DNA of 24,217 bases from an uncultured Pseudorhodobacter sp. (lineage in GTDB: Bacteria > Pseudomonadota > Alphaproteobacteria > Rhodobacterales > Rhodobacteraceae): positions 1 through 24,217 of the forward strand of contig CALEMZ010000116.1 in NCBI GenBank assembly GCA_937910975.1, written 5' to 3'. The position numbers and the translations under genes were made by a program. This document shows positions 1 to 7,979 of this stretch, piece after piece. The first letter of the stretch is position 1; every line of letters starts with the position of its first letter. The notes beneath the pieces were generated by a model. The model had not been told where the DNA came from and did not search any database. It worked only from the letters and a program-made list of their open reading frames with translations.

Positions 1-589
1 AGAATTTCAGGCTGCTGCCCGCCGAGGTCATGTCACGCACGGCATATTGGCCGATATAGGCATCGGTCGCGGCATCGCGGTGTGACTTGGAGGCAACCAC
101 CATGAGGGCCTCGTTATTAGGTTCCGAGACACGGATTTCACGCGCGATACCCGCGCGATTCTTCTCAAAAGGACCCATTTCTTCAACAGCTTGTCCATCG
201 GCACGGGTGTAAAACAGCCGCCCCTTGGCGGGCGCATAAACCACGCCGCGCAGTGGCACGCCATTCTCGACATAGGCGATGTTGACGGTGAAATCCCCGC
301 GCCGCTGCACGAATTCCTTGGTGCCATCCAGCGGGTCGACAATCAGGAAGGTCGAGGCGCGCAAGGCATGGCTGTCGGCCTGCTCTTCGGTGATCAGGGC
401 GACATCGGGGTAGGCCGCGCGGAGGCCCGCCGAAATAATCGCATCTGCGGCCTCGTCAGCCTCAGTCACCGGGCTTGCATCTGATTTGGCGCGCACGTCA
501 AAATCGGGCGTCGCGTAGATATCCATGATCTTGTCGCCAGCTTCCAGCGCCAGCCTGCGCATCAGCGATACGAGGGGTGAAAAGTCCAT
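1..589 (-). CDS. cysQ: 3'(2'),5'-bisphosphate nucleotidase CysQ (partial, C-terminus beyond window)
   Basis: Inositol-monophosphatase-fold enzyme that removes the 3'-phosphate of PAP/PAPS formed in sulfate assimilation. About 196 codons are visible, starting at the ATG at 589-587 and running off the left edge without a stop, so this is the N-terminal part of a protein that is usually about 260 residues. Visible motifs are an N-terminal MDFSPLVSLMRRLALEAG helix, TEADEAAD, the metal-binding glutamate in ITEEQ, the signature DPLDGTKEF followed by a short loop and GDFTVNIA, and near the edge SKSHRD and SAGSSLKF. The KEF continuation and the SAGSSLKF segment fit CysQ better than SuhB- or HisN-type phosphatases. 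It diverges from the ABC permease gene. The family assignment is firm; the precise substrate is inferred. Confidence 0.9.
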   Translation of the reverse strand, partial: MDFSPLVSLMRRLALEAGDKIMDIYATPDFDVRAKSDASPVTEADEAADAIISAGLRAAYPDVALITEEQADSHALRASTFLIVDPLDGTKEFVQRRGDFTVNIAYVENGVPLRGVVYAPAKGRLFYTRADGQAVEEMGPFEKNRAGIAREIRVSEPNNEALMVVASKSHRDAATDAYIGQYAVRDMTSAGSSLKF

Positions 590-614
590 TGCGCACTCCG
601 ATTAGGGGCGGCCA

Positions 615-628
615 TGGCAATATTGCCA
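615..628. promoter_or_regulatory. Perfect 14-bp palindrome, candidate operator
   Basis: TGGCAATATTGCCA reads identically on both strands. It lies in the 139-base divergent region between cysQ and the ABC permease, and its right half is the proposed -35 hexamer of the permease promoter. That position suits a dimeric repressor, but the protein that would bind is unknown. The operator role is inference; the symmetry is directly visible. Confidence 0.45.
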
Positions 629-651
629 AAAACCTGAAATCCCATTATCAT
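623..651 (+). promoter_or_regulatory. Candidate sigma-70-type promoter for the ABC permease
   Basis: TTGCCA (623-628), a 17-base spacer and TATCAT (646-651) give five of six consensus matches in each hexamer, about 75 bases upstream of the proposed permease start. No other good pair was seen in this divergent region. Read by eye only. Confidence 0.4.
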
Positions 652-728
652 ATGACTGTAAGGGATCAGCAAGATTTCCCGACTAAAAATATGATGAGGC
701 GCGGTCCAGAGCAGAGGTGGATTCTACA

Positions 729-1550
729 ATGTTCCAACGGGAAGTGCGGAAGAACCCAATGCTTGCGGCCTTGGGCATGTTGGAGTTGATCTTCCACGCC
801 ACTGTCCGAAATGTTCGCAAAAACCATAGCAATGCCGTCATCGGTCTTGCGCTGAACATTCTTCAGACGGTGATACTGGTTGCGATTTTCTATTTGCTCT
901 TCCAAATTCTCGGGATGCGGAGCTCGGCTATCCGAGGTGACTATCTGTTATACGTCATGTCCGGAATCTTTATGTTCATGACGCATATCAAGGCGTTGGG
1001 GGCAGTAGCTGGCTGTGATGGGCCAACATCAGCAATGATGAAACATGCGCCGATGAACACGTTTATCGCGATCAGTGCCGCAGCTCTCAGCTCGCTTTAC
1101 ACACAGGTTCTGTCAGCGTCTGTGGTACTTTATGTCTATCATGCGGCCTTTGTACCGATCACCTTTCATGACCCTGTTGGCGTGATTGCGATGCTTTTGC
1201 TGTCGTGGGGCAGCGGCGTTGCCATTGGGACAATTTTGCTGGCAGTAAAGCCTTGGGCCCCAGATGCCGTAGGCATCATCGCGCAACTCTACCAACGTGC
1301 AAATATGATCGCGAGTGGTAAGATGTTCGTCGCCAACGCCATGCCAACATCCATGTTGGCAATGTTTGATTGGAACCCGCTGTTCCACACCATTGATCAG
1401 GGCCGCGGATTTATCTTCCTCAACTACAGCCCGCATTACAGCTCTTACACGTATCCGCTCAAGGTGACGTTGGTGCTATTCCTGATTGGTCTTATGGCCG
1501 AGTTTTTCACCCGCAAACATGCGTCAATCAGTTGGGGCGCCGGGCGTTAA
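729..1550 (+). CDS. ABC-2-type transporter permease (KpsM/Wzm-like, polysaccharide export)
   Basis: Inner-membrane permease of the capsule/O-antigen export class of ABC transporters. About 273 residues with roughly six hydrophobic segments (for example AVIGLALNILQTVILVAIFY, residues near 150-170 and the C-terminal LVLFLIGLMAEFF). The conserved Phe/Trp-Asn-Pro-Leu-x-His element of the KpsM family appears as DWNPLFHTIDQGRG. I prefer ATG 729 because a GAGGTGG-type ribosome site (714-720) precedes it by eight bases; a GTG at 717 would add four residues but has no clear ribosome site. No ATP-binding partner is adjacent: cysQ lies upstream on the other strand and the next gene converges. The codon third positions look more AT-rich than in neighbouring genes, suggesting acquisition. 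The transported substrate cannot be told from the sequence. Confidence 0.82.
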   Translation: MFQREVRKNPMLAALGMLELIFHATVRNVRKNHSNAVIGLALNILQTVILVAIFYLLFQILGMRSSAIRGDYLLYVMSGIFMFMTHIKALGAVAGCDGPTSAMMKHAPMNTFIAISAAALSSLYTQVLSASVVLYVYHAAFVPITFHDPVGVIAMLLLSWGSGVAIGTILLAVKPWAPDAVGIIAQLYQRANMIASGKMFVANAMPTSMLAMFDWNPLFHTIDQGRGFIFLNYSPHYSSYTYPLKVTLVLFLIGLMAEFFTRKHASISWGAGR

Positions 1551-1587
1551 GGCGGGTTTGTTCGGGCTTTCTTGTCTGGTCGTTCTG

Positions 1588-1613
1588 GGATTATGCGCGA
1601 TGCGCCTTAATCC
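1588..1613. terminator. Hairpin between convergent genes, possible bidirectional terminator
   Basis: GGATTA and TAATCC form an outer six-pair stem around an inner GCGC/GCGC stem with loop GAT, separated by a small internal loop. It lies 37 bases after the permease stop and overlaps the last codons of the HutD-family gene. No long T-run follows, so the terminator function is uncertain. Confidence 0.35.
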
Positions 1614-2143
1614 CCTGTCGCGGTAAACAAGTGAACTGCGATGCAGGGCGCACCCGTAAGCACCGCCGCTGGCGCTGCGACCAACAGGTCGTGATGTGTC
1701 AAAATATAATCTCCGAACTGCGCTTTGCCCAAGGCAAATATACAGAGCACCGCGCCGGACACCGGGGCAATGACGCCCCCTGAGACAACTTCGACCTTTG
1801 GTTTGGGCAGGTGCCGCCGTGTCATAACGTTGAAATCAACCGCAGGCCCGGTGACATTATGCGCCGCCAGCGCCATATCCCCGGGAAAGGCGACTGGGCA
1901 AAGCAGATCCGCACGAAAATTTGTGTTGCCAAGAAGGTCAAACCCCGGCCCGTCAATCACCGTCAGGTTCCGTTCAATATCGGGGAACAGCGAAAAGGCA
2001 CCATCTTCGGCAACGATTGCCATCGAAAACCGCCACAGAATACCGCCATCTTCAGCCGTTTCGCGCAGCATCTCAATGGTTGTGCCGCGCCCATTGGCCC
2101 AAGCCATCTCAGCGTAATCTTTGCGGGTCAGGTGGCGCGTCAT
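1607..2143 (-). CDS. HutD/Ves family protein (cupin-like)
   Basis: 178-residue protein of the HutD/Ves (formerly DUF886) family, small cytoplasmic beta-barrel proteins often found with histidine-utilisation genes and of uncertain function. Family features are the N-terminal segment WANGRGTTIEML, then ILWRFSMAIVAEDGAFSLFP, IERNLTVIDGPGFDL and a C-terminal FALG..QFGDYILTHHDLLV segment. Full family length. The ATG at 2143-2141 overlaps the rmuC stop as ATGA, so it is translationally coupled and probably the last gene of the mutL-rmuC transcript. No hut gene is in the window, so a histidine role is only by family association. Confidence 0.8.
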   Translation of the reverse strand: MTRHLTRKDYAEMAWANGRGTTIEMLRETAEDGGILWRFSMAIVAEDGAFSLFPDIERNLTVIDGPGFDLLGNTNFRADLLCPVAFPGDMALAAHNVTGPAVDFNVMTRRHLPKPKVEVVSGGVIAPVSGAVLCIFALGKAQFGDYILTHHDLLVAAPAAVLTGAPCIAVHLFTATGD

Positions 2144-3315
2144 TCAGCGGCTTGGCCACCAATAACCGGGGGCACTGGCACAGTGGCCACAGGTTCGGGG
2201 GTCAATTCCTCAAAGTCGAAATTGTCGAGCTTTGCCGCGCGTTTGCCCGCACGTTCGGCGGCGACCTCGATGCCCTCCAGATCGGCGCGGGCCTGATTGA
2301 AATGGGTGCTGAGCTTTTCCACGCGGTTCACGACAAGTTCCACATCGCGGTGCAGCAACCGCAATGTCGCGCGGATCGCCCCAGCCTGCTCCCGCATCCG
2401 TGCGTCTTTCAGCACGGCGCGCATGGTGTTGAGCGTGGCCATACATGTGGTCGGCGAGACGATCCAAACCTTGACCTCAAACCCCTCGCGCACCAGTTCC
2501 GGAAAATTGGCATGCAGCTCGGCATAAACCGCCTCGGAGGGCAGGAACATCAGCGCGCCATCGGCAGTTTCGCCCTCAAGGATGTATTTATCCGAGATGG
2601 CCTTGATATGCGCGCGCACCGAAACCCGCATGAACCGTGCCGCCTCGGTCATTTCCGCCGGGCTTTGGGCGCGGCGCAGCGCCTCATAAGCCTCCAGCGG
2701 GAATTTGCTGTCGATGACGATGGGGCCGGGGGGATTGGGCAAGTGGATCAGGCAATCGGCGCGCTTTCCGTTCGATAGCGTGACCTGCATCGAATAGGCA
2801 TCCGAGGGCAGCGCCTTGCGCACGATGTCGTTCAACTGAATTTCACCAAAGGCCCCGCGGGTTTGCTTGTTGGATAAGATATCCTGCAATCCCAAGACGT
2901 TGCCAGATAGTTTCTCGATATTTGCCTGCGCTTTGTCAATCGTCATCAACCGCTGCTGCAATTCGCCCAAACTGTGCGCGGTGCGGGTCGATGTGCCTTG
3001 CAGGCTTTCCGTCATACCACGCTGCACCTCCGTCAACCGCTTTTCCATCAGTTGCAGCATGGCGGTTTGGCTATGGGTCTGGGTTTCGGAAACATGGTGC
3101 AACCCGCCGGCCAAGCGTTCCTGCCCTTCGGAAAGCTGCTGCACCCGTTGCCCCAGCCAGCCCATTTCGCGCATCAAGGGTTCGGTTGCCTTGGCAGAGC
3201 GGCCAGCGGCCCGCAGTATCAGGATGAAAAAGCCCAATACCACAAGGATCACACCCCCGATGATCAGCACCAACGGGTCGTTCCAGCGATAGATTTGGCC
3301 TGCAATTTCGATCAT
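2140..3315 (-). CDS. rmuC: DNA recombination protein RmuC
   Basis: 391-residue RmuC-family protein, a membrane-anchored putative nuclease that in E. coli limits inversions between short inverted repeats. Order seen: a single N-terminal membrane helix (about residues 13-36, PLVLIIGGVILVVLGFFI), a heptad-rich coiled coil to about residue 140, then the restriction-endonuclease-like core with NKQTRGAFGEIQLNDIV, PIVIDSKFPLEAYEAL and AHIKAISDKYI, followed by PSEAVYAELHANFPELV. The IDSK motif is the expected catalytic core element. The start overlaps the mutL stop as ATGA and the stop overlaps the next start as ATGA, so mutL, rmuC and the HutD-family gene form a coupled unit. Confidence 0.93.
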   Translation of the reverse strand: MIEIAGQIYRWNDPLVLIIGGVILVVLGFFILILRAAGRSAKATEPLMREMGWLGQRVQQLSEGQERLAGGLHHVSETQTHSQTAMLQLMEKRLTEVQRGMTESLQGTSTRTAHSLGELQQRLMTIDKAQANIEKLSGNVLGLQDILSNKQTRGAFGEIQLNDIVRKALPSDAYSMQVTLSNGKRADCLIHLPNPPGPIVIDSKFPLEAYEALRRAQSPAEMTEAARFMRVSVRAHIKAISDKYILEGETADGALMFLPSEAVYAELHANFPELVREGFEVKVWIVSPTTCMATLNTMRAVLKDARMREQAGAIRATLRLLHRDVELVVNRVEKLSTHFNQARADLEGIEVAAERAGKRAAKLDNFDFEELTPEPVATVPVPPVIGGQAAE

Positions 3316-5156
3316 CGGCGTCCAAACAGTTTTTCAATATCGGCCAGTTTCAGCTCCACATAGGTCGGGCGGCCGTGGTTGCATTGGCCCGAAAGGGGGG
3401 TCGCCTCCATTTCGCGCAGCAAAGCGTTCATTTCCTCGGCCCGCATCTGCCTGCCAGAGCGGACAGAGCCGTGGCAGGCCATGCGCGACAACACGGCGTC
3501 AATGCGGCCCTGTAAACGGTCGGAATTGCCCAGATCGGCGATGTCGTCGAGAATATCGCGCAGCAGGGCCGCCGCATCGACACGGCCCAATATCGCCGGA
3601 ACTTCGCGCACCGCGATGGCCGCGCCGCCAAAGCCTTCGATCACAAGGCCAAGCTTGGCCAGCTCTGGCGCGATGTCCAGCAATCTGGCGGTATCTGACG
3701 GGGAAAGCTCAATTATTTCGGGGATCAGCAGGGCTTGGGCGGTGATCCCGGTGGCGTCACGCTGGGCTTTCAGCCGCTCATAGACAAGCCGCTCATGTGC
3801 TGCATGTTGATCGACGATTACCATGCCATCGACGGTTTGGGCGATGATGTAATTCTCATGCACCTGCGCGCGCGCGGCCCCAAGCGGGCGGGCCATAGCG
3901 TCAAGCGGGGCTGCATCCTCAACCCGTGCGGTGGGCATTTCGGCAAAGCCGCTGATGAGCGGGGAATGCGGGGCGGGGGCTTGATACGCAAAGGCGCGAC
4001 CAATCGCACCCGCCGAGGGGCGGTCCATCTGATAAACCCGCGCAGGCGCGCCGGGTTCGGGCTGAAACGCGCCAAGGGTCTCCGCGCCAACGGTGGAGGA
4101 CGCGCGATGCCCGGCCTCGGCCAATGCATGGCGCAGGGCAGAGACGATGAGCGCCCGCGCCAGCGCAGGGTCGCGAAACCGCACCTCGGATTTCGCGGGG
4201 TGGACGTTCACATCAACACTTTGCGGGTCACATTCAATGTTCAGCACGGCAGCCGGGTGCCGGTCGCGGCTAAGCACATCCATATAAGCCGCACGCAGAG
4301 CGCCAAAGAGCAAACGGTCTTGCACGGGGCGGCCATTCACAAACAGGTATTGCGCCGCAGATGACCCGCGCGAATAGGTGGGCAGTGCGGCATAGCCCAC
4401 AAGGCGCAGCCCGTCGCGCACAGCGTCAATGGCCAAGGCATTATCGGCAAAATCCCGGCCCAGAACGGAGGAAACGCGCCCATGCAGCGCATCAAAGAAA
4501 TCACCCGAGGCAGGGTCGGCGCGAAACATCACCCGGCCATCGCCACCCGACACATCGCGCAGGGTAAAGCCGACCTCCGGCTCGGCCAGCGCCAGACGTT
4601 TGATTACCTCGGCAATCGCCTGCGCCTCTGCCCGGTCAGTGCGCATGAATTTCAGCCGCGCGGGGGTGGCGTAGAACAGGTCGCGCAATTCCACCACGGT
4701 GCCGTGGCTGAGTGCGGCGGGGCGCACCGCATCCATCCTGCCGCCCGCAACCGTAATGGTCGCGCCGTCGGTCTCCGTCGTGCGCGAAGTGATGGTCAAC
4801 CGCCCCACAGCGCCCAGCGAGGGCAGCGCCTCACCACGAAAGCCGAAGGAATGGATGTTCAAAAGATCGGTACCATCGATCTTGGAGGTCGCGTGGCGCG
4901 ACAGGGCCAGTGGCAGATCATCGGGGGTCATGCCGCAGCCATCATCAGAAACGCGAATCAGGGTTTTGCCGCCATCGGCATAATCCACCGTGATCCGCCG
5001 CGCGCCGGCATCCAGCGCGTTCTCCACCAACTCCTTCACAGCAGATGCGGGCCGTTCAACAACCTCACCCGCCGCGATCCGATTGATCGCGGATTCGTCC
5101 AATTGACGAATGATAGGGCGGGATGCCGCGTGTATATTGGGACTGCTTGCTATCAT
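3312..5156 (-). CDS. mutL: DNA mismatch repair protein MutL (endonuclease type)
   Basis: 614-residue mismatch-repair protein linking MutS recognition to strand removal. The N-terminal GHKL ATPase shows INRIAAGEVVERPASAVKEL, ENALDAG, DDGCGM and SFGFRGEAL. The middle transducer domain contains LFVNGRPVQD and NVHPAKSEVRF. The C-terminal domain has the full metal-dependent nicking set: DQHAAHERLVYE (449-460), ACHGSVR (560-566), CNHGRPT (592-598) and the terminal FGRR. This is the type found in bacteria without MutH. The ATG at 5156 has only a weak ribosome site; a six-codon upstream ORF ends on it. It lies 75 bases after the M16 gene and is probably part of the same leftward transcript, with rmuC directly coupled downstream. 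Confidence 0.96.
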   Translation of the reverse strand: MIASSPNIHAASRPIIRQLDESAINRIAAGEVVERPASAVKELVENALDAGARRITVDYADGGKTLIRVSDDGCGMTPDDLPLALSRHATSKIDGTDLLNIHSFGFRGEALPSLGAVGRLTITSRTTETDGATITVAGGRMDAVRPAALSHGTVVELRDLFYATPARLKFMRTDRAEAQAIAEVIKRLALAEPEVGFTLRDVSGGDGRVMFRADPASGDFFDALHGRVSSVLGRDFADNALAIDAVRDGLRLVGYAALPTYSRGSSAAQYLFVNGRPVQDRLLFGALRAAYMDVLSRDRHPAAVLNIECDPQSVDVNVHPAKSEVRFRDPALARALIVSALRHALAEAGHRASSTVGAETLGAFQPEPGAPARVYQMDRPSAGAIGRAFAYQAPAPHSPLISGFAEMPTARVEDAAPLDAMARPLGAARAQVHENYIIAQTVDGMVIVDQHAAHERLVYERLKAQRDATGITAQALLIPEIIELSPSDTARLLDIAPELAKLGLVIEGFGGAAIAVREVPAILGRVDAAALLRDILDDIADLGNSDRLQGRIDAVLSRMACHGSVRSGRQMRAEEMNALLREMEATPLSGQCNHGRPTYVELKLADIEKLFGRR

Positions 5157-5231
5157 ACTACTATTTCTAGCATGCTGCTTTAGATTCGCCTACCTCGGGC
5201 CAAAGCTTATCCACCACTTTCGCGCAACAAG

Positions 5232-6542
5232 TCAGGGGTTGGTTTGCAGGCCCTCCGGTTGGCCGACCACCACGAAATGCAGCGCGTCCGGGTTTAGCAA
5301 CCGCTTGGCCACGCGCGCCACATCGCTGCTGGTCACCGCCTCAATCAACGCATTGCGGCTTTGGGCGTAGTCGATGGGCAGGCCTTCCGTCTGCATGCCC
5401 ACCAAGATCCGCGCGATGCGGGCATTGCCATCAAAACGCAGCGGGTAAGACCCTGTGAGATAGGTCTTGGTCGCGGCAAGTTCTGCCTCTGTCACGCCTT
5501 CGCTCGCGATGCGCGCCCATTCTGCCTTGACGATTGCAATGGCCTCGGCGGTTGTTCCATTCGCGCTGGAAAACTGGCCCAGCACCATTTCCGCGTAATC
5601 TTGCGGCGCAAGATAGGTGCCAATGCCGTAGGTCAGCCCGCGTTTGTCACGCACTTCGGTCATCAGCCGTGCCGAAAACCGCCCACCGCCCAGAATCTCA
5701 TTCAGGATAAAGGCGGCAAAGAAATCGGGGTCATCACGTTTGATGCCTTGATGCCCAAAGTAAACCAGCGACTGAGGGCTGGGAAAATCAACCACCGTCA
5801 CCCCGCCATTCAGCGCCCAATCGGCGCGTTTCGGGGCGGGCAGGCCTTTTGCGGGCAGGTTGCCCAAAAGCTTGTCGAGCAGCAGGCCAAGCTCCTGCGC
5901 CGTGATATCGCCGGTGGCGGCGACATAAAGCCGATCCCGGCTGAGCGTGCCTTTGAAGGCCGCAAGGATGTCGGCGCGGCTCAGACCTGCGACGCTTTCC
6001 TCGGTCCCGTCGCCGGAACTGCCATAGGGATGCGCGCCGAAAGCCATCCGGTTGAACTGGCGCGCAGCAATGGTGTCGGGGTCTTTCATGTTGGACCGGA
6101 TGTTTGCCAACACTTGCCCGCGCACCCGCTCCACGGCATCGGGGTCAAAGCGCGGCTCCGTCAGGGCCAGAAGCAACAGGTCCATCGCCTCATCCCGGTT
6201 CTCGGTGAGAAATTGGGCGGAAATGCCGATCCCGTCCATCCCGGCCTCAAACCGGAATTGGGCGGCCAGCGCATCGCGGGCATTGGCAAAGCCCTGAGCA
6301 TCCAGATCGCCTGCACCCTCCTCGATCAGCGCTGTCATCAGATTGACCACACCGCGCTGATCCACCGGATCGAGCGAGGTGCCTCCCCGAACCCGGATTT
6401 CCAAGGCGGTAAAGGGGATGCCATGATCCTCCACCAACCAAGCCGTGATGCCGCCGGGGGATTTCACCGCCTGAATCGGAATTTCGGCCTGTGCGGGCAA
6501 GGCAAAGGCAACAAGGGCCGCAAAAACAAGGCGCATCATCAT
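5232..6542 (-). CDS. M16 family peptidase-like subunit lacking the HXXEH zinc motif
   Basis: 436-residue periplasmic protein of the M16 (pitrilysin/MPP-like) family. An N-terminal signal peptide ends near ALPAQA|EIPIQ. Where active members carry HXXEH, this protein has VVNLMTALIEEGAG, so the zinc site is missing. It keeps the substrate-binding R/Y element RDKRGLTYGIGTYL in the second half. This is the pattern of the non-catalytic half of a two-subunit M16 protease. I start at ATG 6542, the first of three consecutive ATGs, because it overlaps the preceding gene's stop as ATGA and is followed at once by the signal peptide. The reading frame is open 42 codons further upstream, but that part lies inside the neighbouring gene and looks non-native. 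Confidence 0.88.
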   Translation of the reverse strand: MMMRLVFAALVAFALPAQAEIPIQAVKSPGGITAWLVEDHGIPFTALEIRVRGGTSLDPVDQRGVVNLMTALIEEGAGDLDAQGFANARDALAAQFRFEAGMDGIGISAQFLTENRDEAMDLLLLALTEPRFDPDAVERVRGQVLANIRSNMKDPDTIAARQFNRMAFGAHPYGSSGDGTEESVAGLSRADILAAFKGTLSRDRLYVAATGDITAQELGLLLDKLLGNLPAKGLPAPKRADWALNGGVTVVDFPSPQSLVYFGHQGIKRDDPDFFAAFILNEILGGGRFSARLMTEVRDKRGLTYGIGTYLAPQDYAEMVLGQFSSANGTTAEAIAIVKAEWARIASEGVTEAELAATKTYLTGSYPLRFDGNARIARILVGMQTEGLPIDYAQSRNALIEAVTSSDVARVAKRLLNPDALHFVVVGQPEGLQTNP

Positions 6543-7888
6543 TGTCCGGCCTCCGCGTCGGTTTCTTCCTTCATCAGCCAGCCGGTGACCGCGTTCTTGC
6601 GGTTCAACACCTCGCGCGCGGCGACCATCACCTCTTCGGGCGTGACGGCTTGCAGCACATCGGGCCAAGCCTGCACATCGACAACCGTCAGGCCGCCAGT
6701 CAAGGCCGCGCCATAGGTTCGCGCCAACCCGGCCACGTTGTCACGCGCATAGATTTCATCCGCACGCAATTGGCGCTTGATGCGGTCAAACGCCTCTTGG
6801 TCAACGCCATCGGTCAAGAATTTGGCGATAACCGCGTCCACCGCCGCCTCCATCTCGGCCAGTGAAACATCTGGCATCGGCACGGCGACAAAGCCGAAAT
6901 TCGTCACATCCAATGACACGCCATCATAGAAGGCACTTGTATAAACAGCCGTTGCCGCATCCCCAAATTGCAACGCACGCGCCATGACCGACGTTGTGCT
7001 ACTGCCGCCCAAAAGCTCTGCCAGAACTGTAAGGGCAGCGGCCTTTTGCTGTGCGCCACTGTCGCGTTCGGGCGCCAGATAGGTGCGGATGACATAGGGC
7101 TGCGCCACTCGTGGGTCTGCCATGGTCAGCCGCCGTTCGGACAGTTGCGGCGGCTCTGTGGGGCGCAGGCGTGGAGCAAGGTCGGGGGTAGGGGCAACGG
7201 GGCCATAATGCGCCTCGGCCATGGCCTTAACCTCATCTGGGTCCACATCGCCCGCAACGATCAAGATCGCATTATTGGGCGCATAAAACGTGCGGTAGAA
7301 CGACAAGGCATCTTCCCGCGTCAGGGCCTCGGCCTCATGCTTCCAGCCAATAATCGGGATGCCATAAGGATGGTTGAGGTATTGCGCCGCCCGTCGCTGT
7401 TCACCAAAGAGCGCGCCGGGGTCGCTGTCTGTGCGCTGCGCCCGCTCCTCAATAATCACGGCGCGCTCGGTTTCCACATGCGCGTCTGACAAGATGAGGC
7501 CGCGCATCCGATCAGCCTCCATCTTCATCATCAGATCAAGCCGGTCTACAGCAACGCGTTGGAAATACCCGGTATAATCGTAAGAGGTGAAAGCATTGTC
7601 ATCGCCGCCCTGCGCATCAACCACAGCCGAGAATTCACCGGGCGCCACGGTTTTCGTGCCCTTGAACATCAAATGCTCGAGGAAATGCGCAATGCCCGAT
7701 TTGCCCAAGGGTTCATCCGCAGCGCCAATGCGATACCAAAGCATATGGGTGACGACCGGCGCGCGGTGATCTTCGATCACGACCGCTTCCAGCCCGTTTT
7801 CAAGAGTGAATGTTGTTACCTTGTCTGCAAGGGCGGCAGTAGACGTCAGCACGCCCAGCAACAAGGGTAAAACCAGCTTAGGCAGCAT
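6539..7888 (-). CDS. M16 family zinc metallopeptidase, catalytic subunit
   Basis: 449-residue secreted insulinase-family peptidase. The signal peptide MLPKLVLPLLLGVLTSTAALA is followed by DKVTTFTLENGLEAVV. The inverted zinc motif HFLEH is at residues 68-72, the downstream glutamate ligand is in the ETERAVIIEE segment, and GGDDNAFTSYDYTGYF is conserved. The R/Y motif of the second domain is not evident, which complements the neighbour that has R/Y but no zinc site. I chose ATG 7888 because GGAGAG lies six bases upstream; ATG 7894 is too close to that site. It is coupled to the second subunit by an ATGA overlap. Likely acts as a periplasmic heterodimer; the substrate is unknown. Confidence 0.92.
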   Translation of the reverse strand: MLPKLVLPLLLGVLTSTAALADKVTTFTLENGLEAVVIEDHRAPVVTHMLWYRIGAADEPLGKSGIAHFLEHLMFKGTKTVAPGEFSAVVDAQGGDDNAFTSYDYTGYFQRVAVDRLDLMMKMEADRMRGLILSDAHVETERAVIIEERAQRTDSDPGALFGEQRRAAQYLNHPYGIPIIGWKHEAEALTREDALSFYRTFYAPNNAILIVAGDVDPDEVKAMAEAHYGPVAPTPDLAPRLRPTEPPQLSERRLTMADPRVAQPYVIRTYLAPERDSGAQQKAAALTVLAELLGGSSTTSVMARALQFGDAATAVYTSAFYDGVSLDVTNFGFVAVPMPDVSLAEMEAAVDAVIAKFLTDGVDQEAFDRIKRQLRADEIYARDNVAGLARTYGAALTGGLTVVDVQAWPDVLQAVTPEEVMVAAREVLNRKNAVTGWLMKEETDAEAGQ

Positions 7889-7979
7889 CAACATCTCTCC
7901 TATCATCCTGCCGATAATACCTAAGCAGCCCACAGGTGAGGTCAAGCATGTTGACGGATAAGTGACGCGCTATGAACGT

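Noticed and set aside
1921..2778. A 285-codon plus-strand open frame across the hutD-like/rmuC junction
   Set aside because: Antisense to two clear genes; Arg/His/Gln-rich translation without motifs.
6543..6668. N-terminal extension of the non-catalytic M16 subunit by 42 residues
   Set aside because: The extension is Arg-rich, sits inside the catalytic subunit gene and would bury the signal peptide; the ATG at 6542 with an ATGA overlap is far better.
5361..6716. A 451-codon open frame on the plus strand
   Set aside because: It lies entirely antisense to the two M16 genes, its translation has no recognisable domain, and high-GC codon bias on the minus strand explains the lack of stops.
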